A stretch of DNA of 64,000 nucleotides from Rhodococcus gordoniae. Lineage in GTDB: Bacteria > Actinomycetota > Actinomycetes > Mycobacteriales > Mycobacteriaceae. Below are positions 32,584 to 41,206 of the stretch, piece by piece. Location of the stretch: assembly GCF_001646655.1 (NCBI RefSeq), contig NZ_LPZN01000019.1:42387-106386 (forward strand), given 5' to 3'. Each line of letters begins with the position of its first letter. The stretch's first letter is position 1. Below the pieces are notes generated by a model, which made no database searches, was not told the origin of the DNA, and worked only from the letters and a program-made list of their open reading frames with translations. Both the position numbers and the translations under genes were made by a program.

Positions 32584-34263
32584 ATGAGATTTCGTGAGTG
32601 GCGGGGGAAACGAGGGCGTATCGTCGCGCTCGCCGTATGCCTCGTCGTGGCTGTCGTCGCTCTGACGACAGTTGTGTTCTCGGATTCTCGAAGCGAGGCG
32701 CAACGCCTCGTCGACGACTTCGTCGCCGCCCTCGACGATCGGGATGCAGCCGCAGCGGCTGCCCTGACCTCCTACCCGAACGCGGCGGAGGAAACGATCG
32801 CGCAGATGTACGACGGCCTGTCCGACGGCACCGTCGACTACGACGTCACCCAGCTCGTCGAACTCAACGACGAGTCGGGATACTTCACCCTCTCCGGCGG
32901 ATGGAACTTCGGCGAAGGCAAGGACTGGTCGTACCAGGTCACCGGAGCGGTACGGAAGCTCGCCGTCGGCTGGCGCGTGTCCTGGGACCCGGAGGTCGTC
33001 GTACCCGACCTGTCGGCCGGGCGCACCGTCCACCACGTGCGCACCGACGCCGCGCCGCCGAAGATCTTCGACCGCACCGGCCGTCTCCTCATGGAGGAGC
33101 AGACCATCAACGCCGTGGTGCTCGATCCGACGGCGATGCCCGATCCCGCCGGCACCACCAACCGCCTGGCCGCGGTTCTCGCGCCGGTCGCACCCGTCGT
33201 CACCGCTCAGCTGATGCAGGAGCGGATGGACGAGAACCCCGGCAACCGGGTCACCGCGGTCAAGCTCCGCGACCAGGACTACCAGTTCCTCGAGGACGAC
33301 ATCGTGTCCATCCCGGGTGTCGAGGTGCTCACCACCCCCACCCTGATCAGCGCCGATCGCCGGATCTCCACACCCCTGCTCGATTCGCTGCGCTCGGCCT
33401 GGCAGCTCGAACGCGACCGGACGGCAGGCTGGGCGGTCACGCTCGAGGATCCCGAGAGCGGCCCGATCCAGGTGGCCGGTTTCCAGGGCCCGCCGCCTCC
33501 GGATCTGCAGGCGACCGTCGACTCCCAGGTGCAGCTCGCCGCGAAGGAAGCGGTCGTGACCGCGGGTACGCCGGCCGCGGTGGTCGCCATCCAGCCGTCG
33601 ACCGGCGGCATCCTCGCCGCCGACGTCAACAACTGGGCCATGGAACTCGGCCCGGTGCTCACCCACGGTCTCTACCCCGCCGGAGGTGTCCTCGATCCGC
33701 TCCGGCTGGCAGCCGGCCTCGAGCGCGGAGTCGACCCGAACGACGTGAGCTCGGACGACATCGCCACGACGGCCCGCAGCCTCGGGCTCGGCGTCGACTA
33801 CGAGGTACCGGGCTTCGAATTCGAGACCGCGCAGATCGGGCACAATCCCTCCGGAGTGGTCCAGTTCGCCGGATCGGACTCCGACGAGAACCTGATCACC
33901 CCCCTCGGGGCCGCGGTGCTGGCCGCCTCCGTGGCTCGGGGCAGCGCCGCTGTCCCCACGATCGTCCAGGGGCAGGAGACCGTCGTCCACGACGCCCCCG
34001 AAGCGCTGCCCGGCTCTGTGATCGACGCTCTGCGCGGCATGATGATCGACAACGTGCAGAACGGTCCCGCGTCCTACCTCCGCGGCCACGCCGGTCTCGC
34101 GGGTATCGCCGCGGCGAGCGGCGACGACCGGTGGTTCTTCGGTTACACCGGTGGCGACCTGGCCTTCGCGGTCTTCGTCGCCGATGCGGACGGTGGCGAC
34201 CGCGCGATCAAGATGGCCGACACCTTCCTGCGCAAGCTGGGCGAACCGCTCGTCGGAGACTGA
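32584..34263 (+). CDS. Catalytically dead PBP paralogue (NTF2-like/transpeptidase pseudoenzyme)
   Basis: A 559-residue paralogue of the preceding PBP. It keeps the layout: NTF2-like domain (AQRLVDDFVAALDDRDAAAAAAL, GGWNFGEGKDWSYQVTG), dimerisation part (APPKIFDRTGRLLMEEQ) and a transpeptidase-like C-terminal half. The active site is gone: where the paralogue has YPPGSTFK this one has YPAGGVLD (364-371), the S-x-N region is deleted, and K-T-G is replaced by ASGDDRWFFGY. Instead of a lipobox it has one membrane anchor at about 12-32. The frame is full length and coding-like, so it is not a decayed pseudogene. It probably acts as a scaffold or regulator of cell-wall synthesis, by inference. The ATG at 32584 is preferred to a TTG three codons upstream. 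Confidence 0.88.
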   Translation: MRFREWRGKRGRIVALAVCLVVAVVALTTVVFSDSRSEAQRLVDDFVAALDDRDAAAAAALTSYPNAAEETIAQMYDGLSDGTVDYDVTQLVELNDESGYFTLSGGWNFGEGKDWSYQVTGAVRKLAVGWRVSWDPEVVVPDLSAGRTVHHVRTDAAPPKIFDRTGRLLMEEQTINAVVLDPTAMPDPAGTTNRLAAVLAPVAPVVTAQLMQERMDENPGNRVTAVKLRDQDYQFLEDDIVSIPGVEVLTTPTLISADRRISTPLLDSLRSAWQLERDRTAGWAVTLEDPESGPIQVAGFQGPPPPDLQATVDSQVQLAAKEAVVTAGTPAAVVAIQPSTGGILAADVNNWAMELGPVLTHGLYPAGGVLDPLRLAAGLERGVDPNDVSSDDIATTARSLGLGVDYEVPGFEFETAQIGHNPSGVVQFAGSDSDENLITPLGAAVLAASVARGSAAVPTIVQGQETVVHDAPEALPGSVIDALRGMMIDNVQNGPASYLRGHAGLAGIAAASGDDRWFFGYTGGDLAFAVFVADADGGDRAIKMADTFLRKLGEPLVGD

Positions 34264-34297
34264 TCCGCCGCGCTCGGTACACCGAGGGCGATCGGGA

Positions 34298-34325
34298 CCG
34301 CCCCCGGCCGCGTGGCCGAGGGCGG
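34298..34325. terminator. Hairpin terminator between convergent genes
   Basis: CCGCCCCCGGCC (34298-34309), loop GCGT, GGCCGAGGGCGG (34314-34325): 11 of 12 positions pair. It lies between the convergent PBP-paralogue and POT genes, so it can serve both. Confidence 0.6.
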
Positions 34326-34341
34326 GTGCCCGAGTCGGTGT

Positions 34342-35814
34342 CTACTGCACGCCGTGCATGAGCTTCTTGATGCGCGGCGAGAACAGGGCGAGCACGACAC
34401 CCACCGCGATCGACGCTCCGCCGATCCACAGGTAGTACGGCACCTCGTCGGTCTCGTCGTAGAACCCGGCGAGAGTACCGGCCATGGCCGTACCGCAGGC
34501 GACGGACAGGTAGAACAACGCGACCATCTGCGTGTGGAAGTTCTTCGGCGCGAGTTTCGTCGACAGTGACAGTCCGACAGGGGACAGGAACAACTCGGCG
34601 AAGGTGAACAGCAACAGGATGAAGACCAGCCCGAGCAGGGGAGCGCTGTTGGCACCGCCCCCGGCCATGGGGATGAAGCACAGGAATGCGATGCCCATGA
34701 TGATCGTGCCGGCCGCGAACTTGATGGGCGACGACGGCTGGCGCGGTCCGAGCTTGGTCCACACGGCGGCGAAGACACCCGCGAACAGGATGATGAAGAC
34801 GGGGTTGATCGACTGCACCCAGGACGGGGGGAACTCCCACCCGAACAGGTCGCGGTTCAGGCGCGTGTCGGCGTAGACGGCGACCATCGTGAACTGCTGC
34901 TGGAAGAGCGACCAGAAGACGGCGCTCGCGATGAACATCGGGATGAACGAGAGCACCCGGCTGCGCTCGATCGACGTGATCTGCTTGCTCGTCAGCATGA
35001 CGACGAAGTAGGAGACGGTCGCGACGAGCGTCAGGACGACGACGATGTCGGACATGTTGCTCGTCGTGACGAGGCCGGTGAGCGCGGCGACCGCGATGAG
35101 GACCACGGCGATCAGGCCGATCCCGGCCGCCTTGGTGCGTGTCTCGGCCGGCAGGGGATGCGGCGGCACCTTGCCGATCTCGCCGAGGTGCTTGCGGTAG
35201 ATCGTGTACTGCAGCAGACCGAGGAACATACCGACTGCGGCGAGACCGAAGCCCCAATGGAAGCCGTGGCGATCGGCCAGGAAGCCCGTGAGCAACGGGC
35301 CGACGAGCGCGCCGAGGTTCACACCCATGTAGAAGATGGAGAAACCGGCGTCGCGTCGAGGATCCTGCTCGTCGTAGAGATCGCCGACGATCGACGTCGC
35401 CGTGGCCTTGAGACCACCGCTACCGAAGGCGACCAGCACCAGGCCTACCCCGACCCCGACGAAACCGGGCAGGACGGCGAGCGCGATATGGCCGAACATG
35501 ATGAGCACGGCACTGTAGAACAGGGTGCGTTCGGAACCGAGCAACCGGTCGGCGATCCATGCCCCGAGAATCGTCGACAGATAGACCGTGCCGCCGTAGG
35601 CGCCGACGATGGAGGTCGCGGCCACCTGGCTGATCCCCAACCCACCCTCGGATGCCGAGTAGTACAGGTAGTAGATCAGGATGCCCTGCATGCCGTAGAA
35701 GGAGAATCGCTCCCACATCTCGACACCGAACAGATTGGCCAGGGGCAGGGGCTGGCCGAAGAACCGATGGTCGGATCGGGACCCGGTCAGGGTGGGTGGT
35801 TCCAGCGTGGACAT
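34342..35814 (-). CDS. POT/PTR family proton-dependent oligopeptide transporter
   Basis: A 490-residue major-facilitator protein of the POT family, which imports di- and tripeptides with protons. The proton-coupling signature E-x-x-E-R-F is present as VEMWERFSFYGMQGILIYYL (about 31-50). Twelve to fourteen membrane helices are visible, with KPxP-like loops and the family segment SIFYMGVNLGALVGPLLTGFLADRHGFHWGFG. The ATG is at 35812-35814. It stands alone, with a hairpin at its 3' end. Confidence 0.94.
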   Translation of the reverse strand: MSTLEPPTLTGSRSDHRFFGQPLPLANLFGVEMWERFSFYGMQGILIYYLYYSASEGGLGISQVAATSIVGAYGGTVYLSTILGAWIADRLLGSERTLFYSAVLIMFGHIALAVLPGFVGVGVGLVLVAFGSGGLKATATSIVGDLYDEQDPRRDAGFSIFYMGVNLGALVGPLLTGFLADRHGFHWGFGLAAVGMFLGLLQYTIYRKHLGEIGKVPPHPLPAETRTKAAGIGLIAVVLIAVAALTGLVTTSNMSDIVVVLTLVATVSYFVVMLTSKQITSIERSRVLSFIPMFIASAVFWSLFQQQFTMVAVYADTRLNRDLFGWEFPPSWVQSINPVFIILFAGVFAAVWTKLGPRQPSSPIKFAAGTIIMGIAFLCFIPMAGGGANSAPLLGLVFILLLFTFAELFLSPVGLSLSTKLAPKNFHTQMVALFYLSVACGTAMAGTLAGFYDETDEVPYYLWIGGASIAVGVVLALFSPRIKKLMHGVQ

Positions 35815-35922
35815 GATCTCCACTGTTGCACCGCGGAGGGCGCGAGCGCGAAATATTCGCATATCCCGCGGTCGCATTTCACACTTCGGGCGCGAGTGTG
35901 AGACCCGAGACGCGGAGAGGCG

Positions 35923-36300
35923 TTATGCGTCGACCTTGCGGCGCTGGAGGAGTCCGACGACGAGACGCCAGCCCACCAGGAAGAGACCGAGGAAGATCGT
36001 GGCGACGATGATGAAGGCGGTCGCGGTGCCCTGGCCGGTGACGGCGCGCAGCAGCATGCCGACCACGAGGGTGCTCACCCACACCAGCAGACCGGTGGGG
36101 ACGGCGGCGAAGGCGTCGAACTTGTCGCGGTAGAGCCATGCGGTGAGGAACCATCCGACGGTGAGGCCACCGAGGAACGGCCACGCCGTTCCTGCGAGCC
36201 CCACGAGATCGAGCACTTCGTCGTGACTGGAACGACCGAGCACGGCGAATACGACGACGAGCACGACGTCGGCCACCAACGCCGGGATGTACTTCTTCAC
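35923..36300 (-). CDS. DUF3054 family small membrane protein
   Basis: A 125-residue protein with four predicted membrane helices, matching the DUF3054 family of actinobacteria; function unknown. It begins KKYIPALVADVVLVVVFAVLGR and contains GTAWPFLGGLTVGWFLTAW and a C-terminal GLFLVGWRLVVGLL. The start is the GTG at 36298-36300. It sits downstream of yceI but is separated from it by a strong hairpin, so it probably has its own promoter. Confidence 0.88.
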   Translation of the reverse strand: MKKYIPALVADVVLVVVFAVLGRSSHDEVLDLVGLAGTAWPFLGGLTVGWFLTAWLYRDKFDAFAAVPTGLLVWVSTLVVGMLLRAVTGQGTATAFIIVATIFLGLFLVGWRLVVGLLQRRKVDA

Positions 36301-36380
36301 GGCTCCAGAGTAGCGGCGACGTGGAAGGAGCAGGAACGCCCGACGCGTGCTCTCGAGCACGATCCGTGCCGGTAGAGCCC

Positions 36381-36410
36381 GGAACGCCCCTCCCGGAGGA
36401 GGGGCGTTCC
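36381..36410. terminator. Strong hairpin terminator after yceI
   Basis: GGAACGCCCCTCC (36381-36393), tetraloop CGGA, GGAGGGGCGTTCC (36398-36410): a perfect 13-bp GC-rich stem, 15 bp after the YceI stop in the direction of transcription. Confidence 0.8.
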
Positions 36411-36424
36411 GCGTGTGAGGGAGC

Positions 36425-36979
36425 TCAGGCCTGCAGGCCGGCCTCGATCTCGAGGGTGATGGTGATCTTGTCGCCGACGACGGCTCCGCCACCTTCGAGC
36501 GGCATCTCGATGCTGATACCGAAATCCTTGCGGTTGATGACGGTGGTGGCCTCGAAGCCGGCGACCGGGCCCTGGCCCATGCCGGGGTTGACGCCGTTGA
36601 ACTCGAGCTTCAGCTCGACCGGGCGGGTGACGCCGCGGAGGGTGAAGTCGCCCGTGACGATGTAGTCCTCGCCGTCGGCGCGGATGCCGGTGGAGGCGAA
36701 GGTGGCGACGGGGAACTGCTCGGCGTCGAAGAAGTCGGCGGAGCGGACGTGCGCGTCGCGGTCGGCGTTCTTGGTGTTGATCGACTTCACGTCGATCTCG
36801 GCGTTCACCGATGCGGTGCCGTCCTCGGCGACGGTGATGGCGCCGGAGAAGTTCTCGAAGGTGCCGCGAACCTTGCTGACGACGAGGTGCCGGACGGTGA
36901 AGCCCACGTTGGAGTGGACGGGGTCGATGGCCCAGATACCGCTGGTCAGGCCGGGGAAGGTGGTGGTGGCGGTCGTCAT
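36425..36979 (-). CDS. YceI family protein
   Basis: A 184-residue YceI/TTHA0802-type lipocalin-like barrel, a family that binds polyisoprenoid or similar hydrophobic ligands. Family features are GIWAIDPVHSNVGFTVRHLVVSKVRGTFENFSG, SINTKNADRDAHVRSADFFDAEQFP and ITGDFTLRGVTRPV-like text (IVTGDFTLRGVTRPVEL). There is no signal peptide, so it is cytoplasmic. The ATG at 36977-36979 has GAGGAGGA as ribosome site. A palindromic site upstream suggests control by a MarR-like repressor. Confidence 0.94.
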   Translation of the reverse strand: MTTATTTFPGLTSGIWAIDPVHSNVGFTVRHLVVSKVRGTFENFSGAITVAEDGTASVNAEIDVKSINTKNADRDAHVRSADFFDAEQFPVATFASTGIRADGEDYIVTGDFTLRGVTRPVELKLEFNGVNPGMGQGPVAGFEATTVINRKDFGISIEMPLEGGGAVVGDKITITLEIEAGLQA

Positions 36980-37035
36980 GGTGGTCCTCCTCGATGATTC
37001 AACTTTCAACTTCTTGAGTGCCACCATGCCACCAA

Positions 37036-37055
37036 GTAGTTGCTTGCGCAACTAC
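37036..37055. promoter_or_regulatory. Inverted repeat upstream of yceI, operator candidate
   Basis: GTAGTTGCTTGCGCAACTAC: perfect 8-bp arms around TTGC. On the minus strand it covers a -35-like TTGCGC that is followed at 17 bp by CATGGT. This form (GTAGTTGC...GCAACTAC) resembles MarR-type sites. No MarR gene is in the window. Confidence 0.55.
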
Positions 37056-37068
37056 ATTGTGATGCGAA

Positions 37069-38199
37069 TCACGCCGGTTCCGGATTCTCGACCGGACGAC
37101 GTCGCCGTTCGAGGGTGCTGCGCTCGTGTTCTGCGCGCTCGGCGATCGGGTCGATCTCGTCGCTGCCGGTGCCCCGGTACATCGCGGCGACCGTACTCCA
37201 GCCCGCCAGCGCGACGAATGCGAAGCTCACCATCCGGTACACGAAGACCGCGGCCAGCGACTGCGAGGCGCTCAACCCCGCAGCGGTGAGCGTCGCGATG
37301 AGGGTGCCGTCCACGAATCCCAGGCCGCCGGGTGCGAGGGGCACGCTCCCCACGGCCTTCGCCGCAGCGAACGCGATGAACAGGCCCGCCACGGACGGAG
37401 AGCCGCCCACTGCCCAGCACGCCAGTCCGAGGCACGCCACATCGGCCGCGCGGTGCACTGCCGACCACGCCACAGCGGCCACGCCGTCGCGACGTGCGAG
37501 TTCGACCGCCTCGAGTTGCGCGAGGGTGCGTTCGAAGACGTCGAAGCCGGTGCCCCTCGGCTTCCTCGTGACGCGATTGACCCGGTGGAGGACCCACGCA
37601 CCCGCCGACTCGATCGACGTGGGATTCTTCGCGACGTACCGCAGCCCGAACATCAACGCGACCGCTCCGGCGAGCGACAACACGAGGGTGACGGGGCTGA
37701 TCCGGCTACCGACGGCGAACGCACCGATCATGCCCACCGCCGCGAGCGTCGCCGCCGCGATGACGCCGGAGACGGCGAGCTGCCACGACGCGACCACAGG
37801 CGTCGCGCCCCACTTGCGCGTCTGCTTGTAGGTGAACGCGGTGGAGAAGACCGGCCCTGCCGGCAGGGTCACCGCCATGGCGGTGCTGCCGTAGATCACC
37901 GACGCCGAGCGCCAGTGCCCGACGCGTACTCCGCCTGCCCGGAGCAACCGTTGCTGCACCCCGGCGAAACCGCTGAGGGAGATCATCTGGGCCAGCACGC
38001 ACGCGGCGAACCAGCCCCAGTGCATCTCGGTGACAGCGCGCCACGAGTCGCTCATCGTCGGCCACAGGTAGATCGCCTCGACGGTCAGCAGGGCGACGAG
38101 CGCGACTGCCGACACCCACTTGAGCCACCGGAACGAGCCCCGGCGCGGCGTGGCGTCGGGGCATGGAGGATCGTCGTGCGGCTGCGCCACGCTGTTCAC
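37069..38199 (-). CDS. Lysylphosphatidylglycerol synthase transmembrane-region-like protein (UPF0104)
   Basis: A 376-residue integral membrane protein with about eight helices, matching the flippase-like transmembrane region of MprF/LPG synthases without the synthase domain. Characteristic text is LPAGPVFSTAFTYKQTRKWGATPVVASW and VPLAPGGLGFVDGTLIATLTAAGLSASQSLAAVFVYRMVSF, the latter being the hallmark of this family. The start is a GTG at 38197-38199. Relatives move lipids or glycolipids across the membrane; the cargo is unknown here. Confidence 0.9.
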   Translation of the reverse strand: MNSVAQPHDDPPCPDATPRRGSFRWLKWVSAVALVALLTVEAIYLWPTMSDSWRAVTEMHWGWFAACVLAQMISLSGFAGVQQRLLRAGGVRVGHWRSASVIYGSTAMAVTLPAGPVFSTAFTYKQTRKWGATPVVASWQLAVSGVIAAATLAAVGMIGAFAVGSRISPVTLVLSLAGAVALMFGLRYVAKNPTSIESAGAWVLHRVNRVTRKPRGTGFDVFERTLAQLEAVELARRDGVAAVAWSAVHRAADVACLGLACWAVGGSPSVAGLFIAFAAAKAVGSVPLAPGGLGFVDGTLIATLTAAGLSASQSLAAVFVYRMVSFAFVALAGWSTVAAMYRGTGSDEIDPIAERAEHERSTLERRRRPVENPEPA

Positions 38200-38274
38200 C
38201 GTAACCGACCATCGGGTCGCGGAGAGGGTGCCAGGGGCGTTCCGTTTCGTCGGCAGGTCCCGCGGAACGGGCCG

Positions 38275-39840
38275 TCACTCGTCCGTCGAACCGTCCGATA
38301 CGTCCGTCCGACTCGCTTCTCCGGGAACACCGGGATAGCGAACCGGCCACGCGAGATGGGTCATCCGCCGCCTGCCGCGCAGCTGCACCTCGTCGCCGAG
38401 TTCCCAATGGCTGCGTTCCTCGTCGTCCGCGAAATACAGCGCGCTCGACGACGCGAGAACCCTGCTCGGACGCAGTTTCGCCAGCTCGGTCAGGCGCGAG
38501 GCCTCGTTGACGGGATCGCCGATCACCGTGTACTCGAAGCGCTCGGACGCGCCGATGTTGCCGGCCACGGCGAGTCCCGCGGACACACCGATTCCCACGT
38601 CGAGTCCGGTGATCTCGTCGAGCGCGAAACGAAGTTCGCGTGCGGCCGCGAGAGCCGCCGTGGGGGCGTCCGGCCGGTCCAGGGGAGCGCCGAAGATCAC
38701 CAGAGCGGCGTCGCCCATGAACTTGTTGACGAAGCCGTGGTGCCTGTCCACCACCTCCACGACGACACGGAAGAATTCGTTGAGCAGTTCGACGACCTCG
38801 TTCGGTGGTCGCTCGGCGGCCGTCGCCGTCGACCCCACCATGTCGACGAACAGCACCGCCACGTATCGGGTCTCGCCGCCGAGTTCGGTGCCGTACTGCA
38901 GGGCGCGGCGCGCGACGTCCTCACCGACGTGCTGACCGAACAACTCGCGCAGGCGCCGGCGCTCGTCGGACTCGGCCATCATCCGGTTGAAGCCGACCTG
39001 CAGGCGGCCGATCTCGCTGCCGTCGAACACCTCGACCCGCACCCCCGAAGCGCCGCGCTGCACGCGTTCGATCGCCCAGCGCAACTGCTTGATGGGGTCG
39101 GAGATCTGCGCCGACGTGAGCAGCGACAGCACGAGGGCGAGGCCGATCGACGTCACGGCGAGCGCGAGGACGGACAGGGCCAGGGCGTCGGCGTCGAAGT
39201 CGGTGTTCGCGCTCAGCTGCGTCACACACAGCAGCACGATCCCGGCGACCGGCATGAGCGTGCCCAGCCCCCAGGTCATGGCCAGGCGCGTGCCCACGCC
39301 CGGAGCCATCGTCCGGTCGAAGTTGCCCTCGCTCAGCGCCCGCGCGGCGACCGGCCGCAGGATGCGTTCGCCGAGCATGTAGGTGAAACCGAAGGTGCTG
39401 GTCGCGGCCATCGCGACGGTGACCGAGACGGCCACGGCGAGCGACGGCATCTCCTCGGCGGTGAGGAAGACGAACAGCACGCCGCCGAGCAGCCACAGTC
39501 CGAGGTGAACGATCGCCTGTCGCAACGGGGCGTGCAGGGCCGCCATCTGTTCCGCCCGAGTGGGCGGACCGCCGCGGAGCTGCCACCGCACGACAGAGCG
39601 CAACGTGATCGCTGCGGCGCCGAGGCTCACGATGCCGGCGAAGACCAGGTAGACCGCGAAGACCGCGAAGTTGCGGACGCGATCGGCGACGATCGCCTCG
39701 GTCTCGCCGATCGGGATCCCGTAGCGGACGAAGGCGAACACGAGCAGCGCGCCGAACAGATTCGAGGCGCCCATCGAGGCCATGTAGAGCGGCCAACGAC
39801 TCCGCAGAGTGGCGGCGACAGCTCGGTACGACCTCAGCAC
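38275..39840 (-). CDS. Membrane-bound class III adenylate cyclase with HAMP domain
   Basis: A 521-residue cyclase of the mycobacterial Rv1318c/Rv3645 type: about six N-terminal membrane helices, a HAMP linker (LTSAQISDPIKQLRWAIERVQRG, about 245-270) and a cytoplasmic cyclase homology domain. Catalytic features are complete: first metal Asp in AVLFVDMVGST, the substrate lysine and second metal Asp in NKFMGDAAL, the purine-site Asp in TVIGDPVNEASRL with the transition-state Asn and Arg. It should make cAMP as a homodimer in response to membrane or lipid cues. The start is a GTG at 39838-39840. It is divergent from a MacS-like sensor kinase. Confidence 0.93.
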   Translation of the reverse strand: MLRSYRAVAATLRSRWPLYMASMGASNLFGALLVFAFVRYGIPIGETEAIVADRVRNFAVFAVYLVFAGIVSLGAAAITLRSVVRWQLRGGPPTRAEQMAALHAPLRQAIVHLGLWLLGGVLFVFLTAEEMPSLAVAVSVTVAMAATSTFGFTYMLGERILRPVAARALSEGNFDRTMAPGVGTRLAMTWGLGTLMPVAGIVLLCVTQLSANTDFDADALALSVLALAVTSIGLALVLSLLTSAQISDPIKQLRWAIERVQRGASGVRVEVFDGSEIGRLQVGFNRMMAESDERRRLRELFGQHVGEDVARRALQYGTELGGETRYVAVLFVDMVGSTATAAERPPNEVVELLNEFFRVVVEVVDRHHGFVNKFMGDAALVIFGAPLDRPDAPTAALAAARELRFALDEITGLDVGIGVSAGLAVAGNIGASERFEYTVIGDPVNEASRLTELAKLRPSRVLASSSALYFADDEERSHWELGDEVQLRGRRRMTHLAWPVRYPGVPGEASRTDVSDGSTDE

Positions 39841-39955
39841 GACTTCAAATCAAACCACTGTGCGGACGGTCACAGCGTGGGGCGGTCACCGTAGGGGGTG
39901 CGGAGTGGTTGGATTCACTCGCCACCTACCGAGACGAAAGGTGCGAAACGTACAG

Positions 39956-41206
39956 ATGAGATCGTCTCCCACCGGTCCCGATGCGGATGCACCCTTGTGG
40001 CGGGCCGCCCAGGTGTTCCGGCTCGTCACCGTCGTGTACGCCGTGGGATCGCAGTTCTCGACCGTCGTGAATTACACCCGTCCGGGTCTGTCGTGGTTCT
40101 TCGTCGGGGTACTCGTGGCGTGGTCGATCGTCTCGGCGATGCTGCTCTCCCACCGGGTACGTCTGCGCCGGACGGTCACCGCGGTGGACCAGATCCTCGC
40201 CGTCGCACTGATGGCGGCCACCAGGCTGGTCGCCGACCACGACTGGTACAGCAACCACCAGACCATGCCGACCACGTTGTGGGTCGCCAACGCCGTGCTG
40301 TCGGCGGCGATTCTCGGCGGTCCTCTCACCGGCATCGGATCGGCGCTGCTGATGTCCGTCGTCAGCGCGGTCGTGCGCGACCAGATCACTCTGGATCTGT
40401 GGCGGGACGCGACGGCGCCCGTGCTCGTCGCGTGCGGCGTGGCGATGGGATTCGCGACCACCGCCGCGCGCAGCGCGCACCGGCAGCTCGAGCAGGCCGT
40501 GCGGGTCGCAGCCGCCACCGAGGAACGGGACCGGCTCGCCCGTCAGGTGCACGACGGAGTGCTGCAGGTGCTCGCCCTCGTGCAACGGCGCGGACTCGAG
40601 CTGGGCGGGGGCGCGACGGAACTCGCGGAGCTGGCACGGGAGCAGGAGGCCGCGCTGCGGCAGCTGATCTCCGACCAGGACACGCATGTCGACCGCGGTG
40701 GCGAGGACGCCGACCTCACAGCCCTCGTGCGGGCCCGCGCCGGTACCGCCGCGACGGTGTCCGCGCCGGCCGATCCGATCATGATCCCCCGCGACCGGGC
40801 CGAGGAACTCGCGGCGCTCACGACCGCGGCCCTGTCGAACACGCACTTGCACGCCGGTGCCGGAGCCGCCACGTACATCCTTCTCGAAGATCTCGGCGAC
40901 GAGCTCGTCCTCAGCATCCGGGACGACGGTGTCGGGATCGGGCCGGGCCGACTCGACGAAGCTCGCGACCAGGGACGCATGGGGGTTTCCAAGTCGATCG
41001 TCGGGCGCGCGGAATGGCTGGGCGGCGTCGCACTGCTCGACAGCGCCGCAGGCGAAGGAACCGAATGGGAGATCCGGGTGCCGAAGGGGGAAACGAATGG
41101 CGGAGATCAACGCGGAAGCACACGAGAACACCGCACAAGAACGTCGTACCGTCAGCGTGATGGTGGTCGACGACCATCCCATCTGGCGCAACGCCGTCGG
41201 ACGTGA
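39956..41206 (+). CDS. MacS-like sensor histidine kinase
   Basis: A 416-residue kinase with six N-terminal membrane helices and a short cytoplasmic kinase core of the HisKA_3/NarL-partner type. The phosphoacceptor histidine is in RLARQVHDGVLQVLALVQRRG (near residue 200); the ATP domain shows SNTHLHAG (N box), DDGVGIGPGR and GRMGVSKSIVGRAEWLGG. The ATG at 39956 is used; a GTG five codons earlier is possible. The kinase domain proper ends at EWEIRVPKG, after which the frame runs on for about 36 Arg-rich residues inside the response-regulator gene, an overlap of 110 nt. Confidence 0.88.
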   Translation: MRSSPTGPDADAPLWRAAQVFRLVTVVYAVGSQFSTVVNYTRPGLSWFFVGVLVAWSIVSAMLLSHRVRLRRTVTAVDQILAVALMAATRLVADHDWYSNHQTMPTTLWVANAVLSAAILGGPLTGIGSALLMSVVSAVVRDQITLDLWRDATAPVLVACGVAMGFATTAARSAHRQLEQAVRVAAATEERDRLARQVHDGVLQVLALVQRRGLELGGGATELAELAREQEAALRQLISDQDTHVDRGGEDADLTALVRARAGTAATVSAPADPIMIPRDRAEELAALTTAALSNTHLHAGAGAATYILLEDLGDELVLSIRDDGVGIGPGRLDEARDQGRMGVSKSIVGRAEWLGGVALLDSAAGEGTEWEIRVPKGETNGGDQRGSTREHRTRTSYRQRDGGRRPSHLAQRRRT

